Source of the DNA: Treponema sp. UBA6988
GTDB taxonomy: Bacteria; Spirochaetota; Spirochaetia; Treponematales; Treponemataceae
Direction: 5' to 3'
DNA: 49,695 bases
Assembly: GCA_002448445.1 (NCBI GenBank)
Contig: DJYC01000009.1
Coordinates: forward strand, 1 to 49,695
Both the position numbers and the translations under genes were made by a program. A model generated the notes under the pieces. That model saw nothing but the letters and a program-made list of their open reading frames with translations, was not told the DNA's origin and made no database searches. This document shows, one piece after another, positions 27,801-35,313 of the stretch (position 1 is the first letter of the stretch; each line of letters opens with the position of its first letter).

Positions 27801-28111
27801 CAAATGTGTTCAAGGATTTGTACAATTCATTTGCATTCTGGGGTGAAGGCTCAATGCTTGATGATGGGCAGATGAAGCGCCGTTCGTCGGGCTTTAAGCT
27901 CAAGAACCTGAAGATTACCCTTGCCCATGACTTGCATGACTGGGATCTTGTTTCGAGTTTTGAGGTAAAGCCCCGTCTTATTACGAACGGTGACGGCTCA
28001 AAGTCGTACAACTTTGAACCTAATATTTCCCTCTCAATCGTCTGGCGTCCTATGAATGCCATGAAAACCGAGATTGTTGACGAATACGGCGAGCTAAAGC
28101 TTAATCCTTAG
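24830..28111 (+). CDS. lptD: LptD / OstA-like outer-membrane assembly protein
   Basis: A 1093-residue exported protein. A signal peptide (about 1-29, LVVLVFICAAFFAFGVCAWAA) is followed by an OstA/LptA-like jellyroll region (about 40-190: VLTGAVAVEVTQGNMRTKINASKI, then ILYAQGDVVMEQ) and a long C-terminal barrel-like part with alternating aromatic residues. A charged, Glu/Lys-rich insertion lies near residues 540-590. In lipopolysaccharide bacteria LptD inserts LPS in the outer membrane; treponemes lack classical LPS, so the cargo here is probably another outer-membrane lipid or glycolipid. The stop overlaps the end of the next, convergent gene by 11 bases. Confidence 0.85.
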   Translation: MSLRPLQRKLVVLVFICAAFFAFGVCAWAADGDSQPSVITILNANKTEYEKDSVTKEEQIVLTGAVAVEVTQGNMRTKINASKISYNRKTNILYAQGDVVMEQTGGATGDQRITAQTVLFNTVTYEGIFDGGRVVQTQSDAINLPSGSTLVVSSSMFGKDSQSTIAFKNASLTFCDDENPHWKIRATKIWLLPGGEFAFFNALLFVGEIPVLYMPAFYYPKDEIIFNPTFGYDTRRGYYFQTTTYLYGRKPLEENIEKSSDEKDDDELSKGLYNFMKPTKLKEQRREGIVLHNLDEDYTGDTSNYFKLMFDYYSILGTMAGFDAVFKPKSYINNFKANLNLGFSNTVFLDDSGEVYVPFSSTGERHKDKANLLGIKTPFRYNGNLDLSGSSPFNFRISMPIYSDPYFTDDFGERTEYMDWITFLTRGAKDEKEEEEDEDKDSVSVSTYTWNASASYSFNIPDALKPFLRTLSITDISSSVIFNSKTNTAIASESTDDWYLYTPERMFFYPSQVTPLKFSANIEGAIIKYPLEEKQSKPVDFPYALSVPDEFSDEQKKDNESESKSGEEKAPEKTEKAEEGVLDEKDLPLLDVRSDINPTEISDFEYELKYSVTPQFSSQFAYDSTKYSTPDDFKWSERQSSYYQVTSPVVVSSGLAFRESLFNMNNVFTYTPFYQTHPSLDGYSDSDAATVRKTDYQARKKDLSVENDVSVKPLIFNDVLKKSSIDWNTTIRLVRTEFIGDEENPEWDYLTADLSDEESVTEHTLSATIHAEEGKYFSQKLTLSTTLPPQKDKYEGDVKFTFPYTELTFASGVEKIEETESDELVENWRKLPFKQSASLKFLDGDFALTQSFNYNLEEHYADSFKAAVSYGGLQVAYTAAYTYGYDFDEEEGWSIRSEREFLPETFSIAYTSGQKNFRYWKKRVTWAPSLSTSIVYDCIRPTNSYFKFIPAVTFKINKFVNLTFSSESRNSVIYRYIQDYTNNGMNLPGETNVFKDLYNSFAFWGEGSMLDDGQMKRRSSGFKLKNLKITLAHDLHDWDLVSSFEVKPRLITNGDGSKSYNFEPNISLSIVWRPMNAMKTEIVDEYGELKLNP

Positions 28112-28553
28112 ATTCTTCTTTTGCTGCCTTGTTCTTTGCCTTTGCCTCTTCAAAGAATTTTTCATGAGCCTCTATGCTTTCCTGGAGCTTGTCGAGGCCT
28201 TCCATGTAGTATTTTATCTTTTCGTCTGATGAGGTTAGGGCTGCATTTTCTCCGCCTGCCTTTAGTGTTTCCCAGACGTATTTGCCAAGCTGGGCAAGAG
28301 CCTTGTTCTTTTTCATTTTGAGCTGCTGGAGCTCTATGCTTTTTACGCTCTTGTCGCCAAGGTCGGAAATTGCGACTCCGGCAGTCTTTAGACCCTTCTT
28401 TCCGGCTTCGACACCCTTGTCTATGTATTCAAGAATCGTCTTGCCGATTTCTTCCGCAGTAGTCTTTGCGCTGCTTTTGGATCCGCCCTCGCTGCTTTCG
28501 GTTTTGCCTGTGGTATAGTCAAAGGTTGTTTCTTTTTCTTCTTCTTCTGCCAT
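28101..28553 (-). CDS. Small Lys/Glu-rich helical protein, unknown
   Basis: A 150-residue soluble protein I do not recognise. The sequence is strongly charged with an acidic N-terminus (MAEEEEKETTFDY) and alternating Lys/Ala/Glu-rich helices through residues 40-150. It has no Cys, Trp only once, and no membrane segment. It may form a coiled coil or bind the envelope or DNA. AGGAGG lies about six bases before the ATG, so it is a real gene. It is convergent with lptD and overlaps its stop by 11 bases. Confidence 0.75.
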   Translation of the reverse strand: MAEEEEKETTFDYTTGKTESSEGGSKSSAKTTAEEIGKTILEYIDKGVEAGKKGLKTAGVAISDLGDKSVKSIELQQLKMKKNKALAQLGKYVWETLKAGGENAALTSSDEKIKYYMEGLDKLQESIEAHEKFFEEAKAKNKAAKEESKD

Positions 28554-28636
28554 AGTTTCCTCCTGTCTATAAATATAACACCAAAATTCCCATAAGGCAA
28601 CATTTTGTTTTCCTTACTTACTTATGCAAATAAAGT

Positions 28637-28807
28637 GGAAATCAGTTTTGGGCGCAGCGGAAGGCAAAGACGAATGAAAACCCGCATTGGAGCGGAACGT
28701 ACCCGGCAGCGTAGCTTCAAGCCGCGCAGCGAGTTTAATTTCCTATTCCGCGACACCGCGGGTTTTCAGGCGGATTTGCCTGGGAGCGGAACCCAAAACT
28801 GATTTCC
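28637..28807. repeat. 171-base palindromic element with 16-base terminal inverted repeats
   Basis: GGAAATCAGTTTTGGG (28637-28652) and CCCAAAACTGATTTCC (28792-28807) are perfect inverted repeats. Inside is a second pair, TGAAAACCCGC (28675-28685) with GCGGGTTTTCA (28758-28768). There is no coding frame of note. It ends 17 bases before the -35 of the SDR gene, and no target-site duplication is obvious. Together with that promoter it fills 28554-28908. Confidence 0.75.
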
Positions 28808-28823
28808 GTATTTATCCCTATTG

Positions 28824-28852
28824 TTTACATGAAAAAAGGTTTTTGCTATAAT
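28824..28852 (+). promoter_or_regulatory. Promoter of the SDR gene
   Basis: TTTACA (28824-28829), 17-base spacer and TATAAT (28847-28852) with an upstream TG (TGCTATAAT). Start near 28859, leader about 50 bases. Confidence 0.7.
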
Positions 28853-28908
28853 GGCGGCGAAAGGATTCAGTTTGATTTCCTGATTAATCACATTTTTAAG
28901 AGGTAAAA

Positions 28909-29682
28909 ATGAAAGCTTACTTTGACTTAAAGGGGCAGACTGCTATTGTTACAGGTTGCTCCACAGGCCTTGGCGTTCAGATGGCAAAGGCACTTGCAAA
29001 CCAGGGTGCAAACATTGTTGCAGTTGCCCGCCGCGTAGAAAAAATTGAGGCCGTTGCTGCCGAGATAAAAAAAGACTTCGGAGTGGAAACTCTTGCAGTC
29101 CGCTGTGACATTACCGACACACAGGCTGTAGAAGAAATGGTAAAAAAGGTTATGGACACCTTTGGCAGAATAGACATTCTTGTTAACAATGCAGGAACTG
29201 GTGCAGTTGCTCCGGCAGAAGACATTACCGACGAACAGTTCAACAACGAGATAAACATTGATCTCTTTGGAACATTCCGCGTTTCCCGCGCAGTAGCAAA
29301 GGCCGCAATGATTCCTGCAAAGTACGGACGCATAATAAACATTGCTTCCATGTACGGTCTTGTTGGCAATAAGGTTGCTCCTTGTTCTCCATACCATGCC
29401 GCAAAGGGTGGCGTTGTAAATTTGACCCGTGGTCTTGCAGCCGAATGGGGTAAGTACAATATCACCGTAAACGCAATTTGCCCGGGGTATTTCTATTCAC
29501 CGCTTACAAAGGAAACACTTGATTCTGACTTCTTCCAGCAGAATGCACAGACTATGATTCCGCTCAGCCGCTATGGAAATGAAGGCGAACTTGATTCTGC
29601 CGCAATCTTCCTTGCTGCACCGTCTTCCGCTTATGTAACAGGTGTTGCACTTCCTGTTGACGGCGGTTACACTTCTATGTAA
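28909..29682 (+). CDS. Short-chain dehydrogenase/reductase
   Basis: A 257-residue classical SDR. It has the cofactor loop VTGCSTGLG, the NNAG motif (LVNNAGTGAV), catalytic Ser in IINIASMYG and YxxxK as YHAAK, and a C-terminal PVDGG. A lone GAKNNAG-like motif set does not fix the substrate. The overall pattern with TGLGxQMAxALA and LAAEWGKYNITVNAICPGYF is like gluconate 5-dehydrogenase and related sugar-acid or polyol dehydrogenases. An AGAGG precedes the ATG. It appears monocistronic, with hairpin-rich repeat sequence right after it. Confidence 0.9.
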   Translation: MKAYFDLKGQTAIVTGCSTGLGVQMAKALANQGANIVAVARRVEKIEAVAAEIKKDFGVETLAVRCDITDTQAVEEMVKKVMDTFGRIDILVNNAGTGAVAPAEDITDEQFNNEINIDLFGTFRVSRAVAKAAMIPAKYGRIINIASMYGLVGNKVAPCSPYHAAKGGVVNLTRGLAAEWGKYNITVNAICPGYFYSPLTKETLDSDFFQQNAQTMIPLSRYGNEGELDSAAIFLAAPSSAYVTGVALPVDGGYTSM

Positions 29683-29939
29683 TTTTTTCCGCAAAAGTTC
29701 CCTTGTGCGCTTCTGCAATAAAAATGATTCGCAGAATACGCGCAAGGGATTGGAGCACGGTCTAAAAAATTACTTCCCTGTAATTTTTTAGACGCAAGTT
29801 TCCTTACGAAAACTTGCTAAGTTTTTTCTGCCACCAACTGACGTGCCGTCCTTGGCACTCCTTTTTTATGCTAGCGGAAGTGCGGAAAGCCCGGTGGCAG
29901 CTTGCTGCCATGCGCCCAGAAAAATAATATAAAAAATAA
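29683..29939. repeat. Hairpin-rich repeat region (three-hairpin module, minus orientation)
   Basis: No gene. After an imperfect hairpin (29701-29749), GGATTGGAG (29747-29755) opens a module read here on the minus strand. H3 is GTCTAAAAAATTAC (29760-29773) / GTAATTTTTTAGAC (29780-29793). H2 is GCAAGTTT (29794-29801) / AAACTTGC (29810-29817). H1 is GTGCC (29843-29847) / GGCAC (29854-29858) with loop GTCCTT. GGAAAGC at 29884-29890 closes it. The same three hairpins with different stem sequences occur at 17413-17510 and 39807-39893. Confidence 0.7.
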
Positions 29940-30764
29940 TTACATGAGCTGTTCAAAGGAATAGCGGAGCATGTTTAGGAACTGAATCTTTAAAAGCCTT
30001 TTTTTGTATTTCCCTGAAAATTTAATGTCGTAGGCGCTTTCTGCCTCGGCAACTTTTTTTTCTATAAAGTCCCTGGTGAGTGGAAGCTTTGTGTAGAGAA
30101 TCTGGTTTTCGATTTCTACGGGATGGAAAACAATGGGGCCGGCGAGTATTATTTTTATGCTGGCTATGCTGTCGTTTTCCATGTCTGCCAAGAAGACAAA
30201 GCTTGCGCTGTCCTCCGTAATCCTTCTTGATGGACCCACCCGCTTGAATATTGCAACCTCGCTCTCGTTCTGTGGAACACGCACCTTTGTCAGCAGGTAG
30301 CCTTCCGGCACTTCCTTGAATTGGGAAAAGGGAATCATCTTTGAGTCGTTGGGCTTCTTTCTGAATTCCAGGACTGCACCAAGGGCAAGCAGTGGTCCCC
30401 AGAGGGTGTTCTTTTGCATTTCTTCCTGGCCAGCACTGGAGCAGATGTTTCCGCCTATTGTTGCCACGTTGCGCACTGATTCGTTAGCGATTGTTTTTAT
30501 TGCGTCGTAAAGAACAGGGCTCATGTTTGTGCGGCCAACGTCAAGGATGCGGGAGAGCGTTACCGCAGAGCCAAATTCGATGAAGCGCTCTTTTTTTTCT
30601 ATTGTACAAAGTTCAGGAATGGAGCTTACTGCAAGTACTTTTTCTGCGAAGGGAATTTTACCTGTTCCTCCTCCGCGGATCTGGAGTTCGTTTACGTTCT
30701 TGAGGTGGTAGAAAACATCACTGAGCGTGCGGGCAATTAAAAAGGTCTGGTTACTTTTGGACAT
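29940..30764 (-). CDS. FAD-binding subunit of a molybdenum-hydroxylase-like enzyme
   Basis: A 274-residue medium subunit of the xanthine dehydrogenase / CO dehydrogenase family. The FAD site reads RGGGTGK near residue 30 and ATIGGNICSS near residue 100. The C-terminal half matches the CO-dehydrogenase flavoprotein C domain (RVGPSRRITEDSASFVFLAD). It passes electrons between the [2Fe-2S] subunit and NAD or another acceptor. GAGGAG lies about ten bases before the ATG at 30764. Its start lies inside the end of the iron-sulfur gene (14-base overlap), and it closes a five-gene minus-strand operon. Confidence 0.9.
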   Translation of the reverse strand: MSKSNQTFLIARTLSDVFYHLKNVNELQIRGGGTGKIPFAEKVLAVSSIPELCTIEKKERFIEFGSAVTLSRILDVGRTNMSPVLYDAIKTIANESVRNVATIGGNICSSAGQEEMQKNTLWGPLLALGAVLEFRKKPNDSKMIPFSQFKEVPEGYLLTKVRVPQNESEVAIFKRVGPSRRITEDSASFVFLADMENDSIASIKIILAGPIVFHPVEIENQILYTKLPLTRDFIEKKVAEAESAYDIKFSGKYKKRLLKIQFLNMLRYSFEQLM

Positions 30765-31329
30765 TTGAATTTTTCTCCTCGCGGGATTCCCGTATGGCGG
30801 ATGCCTTTAGAATTCCGTTTAAAAGGGACAGTGTGTCTGTGCAGCAGCAGTTCAAGTCCTTTATGTGATCCATTATCTTTGATGCGGAAGGGCGGGAGCT
30901 GTTTTTTAGAATGTAGAAGGCCGTAAAAATTTTGCCAGCGTTGCAGTATCCGCAAAGGTGTATTTCTGCTTCGGAAAAGCCAGAGATGATGTCCTTGTAA
31001 AGCAAGAAATCCTCTTCCGTAAAGTCAGTGGTTTTTTGTGTGGATGGTTTCTTTGCTTTTTTGTCGTCATTTAGCACCGCCTCTTTCTTTTTTGGGTTGG
31101 TAAAGAATTCGAGTGTGGTGACGCTGTTGTCCCTTACTATTCCGCAGGGTATCTGGCAGCTGGGTACCGGCTTTCCGTTAAGAAGCACCATGCAGTTTCC
31201 GCAGAAGCCGTCCTGGCATCCGCATTTAACGCTGAATATTCCCATGCGCCTGAGCACGTTCAATAGCGGTTCGGAGGGGATTGCATCTAGGACTGTCTGC
31301 TCTTCGTTCAGGTTTACTGGTATCTTCAT
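30751..31329 (-). CDS. [2Fe-2S] subunit of a molybdenum-hydroxylase-like enzyme
   Basis: A 192-residue small subunit with two [2Fe-2S] clusters. The plant-type ferredoxin cluster has CGCQDGFCGNC then PSC (about residues 36-58). The second is LCGYC...LNCCCTD, in place of the usual QCGFC...LCRCT. Between them sits a Lys/Thr-rich insertion (KKAKKPSTQKTTD) about 25 residues longer than usual. It starts with ATG overlapping the Mo-subunit stop (31326-31329). Its start matches the family, although the N-terminus lacks the usual short leader. Confidence 0.9.
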   Translation of the reverse strand: MKIPVNLNEEQTVLDAIPSEPLLNVLRRMGIFSVKCGCQDGFCGNCMVLLNGKPVPSCQIPCGIVRDNSVTTLEFFTNPKKKEAVLNDDKKAKKPSTQKTTDFTEEDFLLYKDIISGFSEAEIHLCGYCNAGKIFTAFYILKNSSRPSASKIMDHIKDLNCCCTDTLSLLNGILKASAIRESREEKNSNVQK

Positions 31330-34133
31330 TCTTCCTTTTCCTTTTTGGAATTTTCCTCTTCCGTTTCAAGTGAGGCGACCGCATCCACTTCCTGTACAAG
31401 CGCCCTCTTGAATTCGTCGATGTAGTTTTCGTTTGCTGCCTTGAATATGCTTTCTATGGAAAGGGGAAGGCTGCTTACTGTGTGGTCTAGTGCCTGGGAA
31501 AGGGCCTGTGTGTATGCAGCGGGGATTATGTGGAAAACGTTTTCACCGATTTGCATAGGCGGCTCTTCCGATTCAAGAAATGAAATTTCTATGTTCTGGA
31601 TTTCGTAGTCAAGTTTTTCCCTTATTACAAGCGAGCTTAAGATTCTCTGGATTCCAAGGCGTACGGAACTTTGGGCTGCAACCGGGTTCAGGATTTTTCC
31701 GCCGTCGACAAAGACCTGTATCTTCTTAATCTTTTCGCGGAAGGTGCAGGGATCAAGTTCTAGTTCCAGTATTGCCGCCGCAAATGACGTGCTGTGGAAG
31801 GGCTGACCACTGAAGCTTTCGTTGTTCCAGAGTTTTTTTAGCGAGCCGGTTACGGATTTTTCCACGGTGAAGGGAAACTCTGTTTTTTTGCGGCATAGCT
31901 TTGTCTTGATTGTCTCGCAGCATTTGCGCAGAAGCTGGGTCATTACGCTGATGTTTGAATAGACTGTTTCCGGCAAAAGCGGCTCCTCATCTTCCGTGAA
32001 TGTTGAATTTATTTTTACGGATGAAACATCATGGCCTAGAATTTCCGTTACGGTGCGCTTCCATATTTCCTGAATCGTTGAGGAAACAGGGGGGCAGTGG
32101 ATGATTACGGTTTTGTCTTCCGTGTATGTTGCCTCCAGAGACTGGTTTCCGCCTCCGTATATTTGAGAACCAAGGTAGCAGGAGCCTGCGTATGAACAGG
32201 CAAAGCCGATTCCCCTTACGGGCGAGTCGTTTGAGTGTATGAGTGAGGTTTTGTTCTTTTCCCTTCTGTACAAGACTTGCTGCCTGTAGGATTCGTACTT
32301 TCTTTCCAATTCCAGAAAACTTTTTCCGCTTGGGTCAAAAATCATGTAGAATGAAGGAATTGAGTAGGTAATTTTTTGTGGTATGGCTCTTACAAAGTCT
32401 TCCTTTTCTTTCTTGAACTGTATCTCAGTGCCTGAAACTTCCAGGTCTTTTTTTTCAAAGTATTTTTTTAGCTTGAATGAAAAGGGGATGGCTGTTTTCT
32501 TTGTGTCCCTGTCCAGAAAGTTCAGCATCCTTATTTCTACCGGAGAAATCCTACATTCTTCGCAAAGAAGATTCATCTGGTTTTCCACTGCAAAAAATGC
32601 CGCTGAATCTACCAGCCTTAGGTCTATGGAAGAAGGTTGGGAAGCGCTGCTGTTTGCCTTTGCCGTTATGCTGACGTTCTGGGGGTTGTAGCATCCGCAG
32701 CTTGCAATTACAAGGCGGTCCATGATTTCCTGGGCAAAGGGATTGTGTGCTCCTGCGTCAAAGTCTATGTTTATTTTCATTGCGGCAATTCTTCCGCTTT
32801 CGCTTACTCCGGTTTTGTGCCTTATGGTTACAGGGCGCATTGTGTCCATGTAGAGTTCCTGCTCTTCCCTTGTGTAGACGAGCTTTACCGGTTTTCCGCA
32901 CATGTAGGAGGCAACTGCAACCTGGCTTGCTACGATTGAATTGTACCAGATGCTGCTTGAGCCTTGGTTGAAGGACTTTGTTTTTTTTATGATTATGTCT
33001 TCCGTGTTTAGCGAAAGGGCTGCGCTTAGGGTTTGCCTAAGGTTGCTTATCCACTGGGTTGGGGTGTAGACCGTAAGTGTTTTTCCGTTGTAGTCGCAGA
33101 TTGCACCGTTTGGCTCGTTAAAGTCTGGTATGTTTATTTTGTATGACCATTCGTGTTCAATTACGTGTGCGCAGTTTGCAAATACTTCTTCTATGCCGCC
33201 TTCTTTTTTAAAGCAGGGGCCGCTTTGAACTTTGCGCTCTGCAAGTACGTCTGAAAATATTTCCCTAAGGCTGTCTTCTTCTTTTTGTTCTGAGTGCTTT
33301 TTTTCTTTTGAAATGCCTGTGATTCCAAGTTCCTGAAGGATGGCAAGGGGGGTGTCCTCTTCTTTTTCTTCTTCGTCGCTGCTTAATTTTAGCGATGCTT
33401 CAAGTGTTTCTTTTGAGCATTCAATTTTGAATTGGCCTGCAAGCTCTTCAAGGACGGCTTCGTCTGGCCCCGCAAGAATTCCGACCGGTTCTCCTGGGTA
33501 GAGGATTTCTCCTTCGCAGAGGATTGGGACGCGGCCAAGGGTGTTGCCTATAAAGTGCTGGCCTGGAATGTCGTGGGCTGTAATCCAAAAGTAGCCCTCG
33601 GTAAGGTCGGGGTAGGAGATTTTTGTTATGCGGCCAGTTTCCATGCAGCGGATTATCTTTGCATGAATCATGTCCTTTAGCTCTAGGTCGGAATAGAACT
33701 TTGCCTCGAAGGAAACGGATGAAGGCTTTGAGCTTCTTTTTGCTTCTGTGCCGGGCGCTTTTTTGGTGCTGGCTTTTGTTGCGGTGGCTTTTGTTGCACT
33801 GGCTTTTGTTGCGGTGCTTGCAGTCTTCTTGGCGCTTTGCTTTCTTTCTTTTGCTTCTGGCTTTGCGGCTTTTTTTGCGCTGGTTTTTGCACTTGCTTTT
33901 GCATTTGTGCTGGTTTTTACTGTGGCACTTGTGCTTGCTTTTGCCAGTGGCTTTGCTTTTGTATTTGCGCTTGCTTTTGCACTTGCGGCGGTTTTTGCAC
34001 GTGTGCTAGATTTTGCCTTTGATGATTGCTTTGCAAGCCCTGCCTTTTTTGTGGAAGCGCTAAGCTGAGGATCTTTTTGCTTTTTTTCCAAAGCCTTTTT
34101 CTTGGCTTTTAAATCCAGTTCCTTTTTAGGCAT
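31326..34133 (-). CDS. Molybdopterin-subunit-like protein with a histone-H1-like N-terminal tail
   Basis: A 935-residue protein. Residues about 1-140 are a low-complexity tail of Lys, Ala, Ser and Thr with 36 lysines (AKASTSATVKTSTNAKAS and similar), resembling bacterial histone-H1-like tails. From about 145 the sequence matches the a/b hammerhead and Mo-binding domains of the xanthine dehydrogenase family (IPGQHFIGNTLGRVPIL, GEPVGILAGPDEAVLEEL, CYNPQNVSI). The usual GGGFGxK loop is not recognisable, and the closing GEPP motif reads SEEPPMQIGEN, so enzymatic activity is uncertain. ATG 34133 overlaps the upstream stop (ATGCCTAA), giving translational coupling; a TTG 15 bases upstream is open. 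Substrate is unknown. Confidence 0.8.
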   Translation of the reverse strand: MPKKELDLKAKKKALEKKQKDPQLSASTKKAGLAKQSSKAKSSTRAKTAASAKASANTKAKPLAKASTSATVKTSTNAKASAKTSAKKAAKPEAKERKQSAKKTASTATKASATKATATKASTKKAPGTEAKRSSKPSSVSFEAKFYSDLELKDMIHAKIIRCMETGRITKISYPDLTEGYFWITAHDIPGQHFIGNTLGRVPILCEGEILYPGEPVGILAGPDEAVLEELAGQFKIECSKETLEASLKLSSDEEEKEEDTPLAILQELGITGISKEKKHSEQKEEDSLREIFSDVLAERKVQSGPCFKKEGGIEEVFANCAHVIEHEWSYKINIPDFNEPNGAICDYNGKTLTVYTPTQWISNLRQTLSAALSLNTEDIIIKKTKSFNQGSSSIWYNSIVASQVAVASYMCGKPVKLVYTREEQELYMDTMRPVTIRHKTGVSESGRIAAMKINIDFDAGAHNPFAQEIMDRLVIASCGCYNPQNVSITAKANSSASQPSSIDLRLVDSAAFFAVENQMNLLCEECRISPVEIRMLNFLDRDTKKTAIPFSFKLKKYFEKKDLEVSGTEIQFKKEKEDFVRAIPQKITYSIPSFYMIFDPSGKSFLELERKYESYRQQVLYRREKNKTSLIHSNDSPVRGIGFACSYAGSCYLGSQIYGGGNQSLEATYTEDKTVIIHCPPVSSTIQEIWKRTVTEILGHDVSSVKINSTFTEDEEPLLPETVYSNISVMTQLLRKCCETIKTKLCRKKTEFPFTVEKSVTGSLKKLWNNESFSGQPFHSTSFAAAILELELDPCTFREKIKKIQVFVDGGKILNPVAAQSSVRLGIQRILSSLVIREKLDYEIQNIEISFLESEEPPMQIGENVFHIIPAAYTQALSQALDHTVSSLPLSIESIFKAANENYIDEFKRALVQEVDAVASLETEEENSKKEKEE

Positions 34134-35313
34134 GATTTTTACCGCCAATGTCTTTTATTGTTTCAACAACATAGTCAATCATTTGGTCCGTCATGTCCGG
34201 CCAGAGGGGAATGGAAATTGTTTCGCTGTACTGCCTCTGCGCGTTGGGGAAATTTTCCGCTGTGAATTCAGGATAGAGATTCTTCCAGTAGGTAAAGTTG
34301 AAAATCGGTATAAAGTGCATGCTTATTCCGACTCCCCGCTTTTGCATCTGCAGGGCAAATTCATCGCGGTCAATTGTAAGCTTGGAAAGGTCAAGCCTCA
34401 TAAGGTAGAGGTGCCATGCGTTTCCTTCTCCAGTTGGCGGAAGCTTTACAAAGTCAAGCTTTCCAAGTTCCTCGTTGTATCGCCTTACGTGGTCCTTGCG
34501 CTTTTGGTCAAAGACAAAGGCTTTTTTTAGCTGTTCCCTTCCCAGTGCCGAAAGAATGTCGGGCAGGTTGAACTTATAGCCAGAGGCTACAATGTCGTAA
34601 ATCCAAGAGGCTTTTGGGGAAGTGTAGCGGTCCCATGTTGTGCGGTCCATGCCGTGCATCCTCATCATGGTCATGTGCCTGGCAAGGTCGGGGTCTTTTG
34701 TGGTGACCATGCCGCCTTCACCTGTCGTGATTGTCTTTGTTACGTAGAATGAAAAAATTCCTGCGTCGCCAATTGCACCAGCGTAGCCCATTTGCGTCTT
34801 GCTGGGGAATGAATGTGCGCAGTCTTCAATCACCTTTACATTGTACTTTTTGGCAAGCTCCATGATGGCCTTCATGTTGCAGACATTGCCTGCTATGTGG
34901 ACAGGAACTATGGCGGCAACATTCTTACCCTTGGGGCTTTGTAGAATTTTTTCTATTGATAGGGGGTCAATTGAATACGAATCCTTTTCTATGTCCGCAA
35001 AATATACGTCTGCTCCAAGATGGCGTGCCGTTGCCGCGGTAGAGACAAAAGTGTAGGGTGTCGTAATTACGGCCTTTCCCGCCTTTACCCCCAGGGCTTC
35101 CATTGCAAGAATCATGCCGCTTGTGTTGCTGTTAACGGCAAGAGCGTATGGCACTTCTATACAGGATGCGAATTCCTTTTCAAAGGCGAGCGTTTCTTTG
35201 CCTGTGGTTAGCCAGCCGCTTCTTATTACCCTAAGAACAGCTTCTTCTTCTTCTTTGCCTGTTGAAGCCTTAAAGAAAGGCACTTTTATTTCGTTTTCCA
35301 TATTTGCTGCCAT
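34126..35313 (-). CDS. DegT/DnrJ/EryC1/StrS aminotransferase
   Basis: A 395-residue PLP-dependent sugar aminotransferase that adds an amino group to nucleotide-linked keto-sugars in surface glycan synthesis. The PLP lysine lies in FYVTKTITTGEGGM; other family stretches are SGWLTTGKETLAFEKEFA, NSNTSGMILAMEALG, EDCAHSFPSK and YKFNLPDILSALGREQLK. Its start overlaps the upstream stop (TAATG), and its stop overlaps the next gene. It lies next to a nucleotide-sugar dehydratase-like gene, which would make its keto substrate. Confidence 0.95.
   Translation of the reverse strand: MAANMENEIKVPFFKASTGKEEEEAVLRVIRSGWLTTGKETLAFEKEFASCIEVPYALAVNSNTSGMILAMEALGVKAGKAVITTPYTFVSTAATARHLGADVYFADIEKDSYSIDPLSIEKILQSPKGKNVAAIVPVHIAGNVCNMKAIMELAKKYNVKVIEDCAHSFPSKTQMGYAGAIGDAGIFSFYVTKTITTGEGGMVTTKDPDLARHMTMMRMHGMDRTTWDRYTSPKASWIYDIVASGYKFNLPDILSALGREQLKKAFVFDQKRKDHVRRYNEELGKLDFVKLPPTGEGNAWHLYLMRLDLSKLTIDRDEFALQMQKRGVGISMHFIPIFNFTYWKNLYPEFTAENFPNAQRQYSETISIPLWPDMTDQMIDYVVETIKDIGGKNHA

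Noticed and set aside
33683..34068. Long open frames on the plus strand opposite the Lys/Ala-rich tail
   Set aside because: They are complements of a simple repetitive coding stretch, rich in Leu/Phe/Cys, with no ribosome-binding sites.
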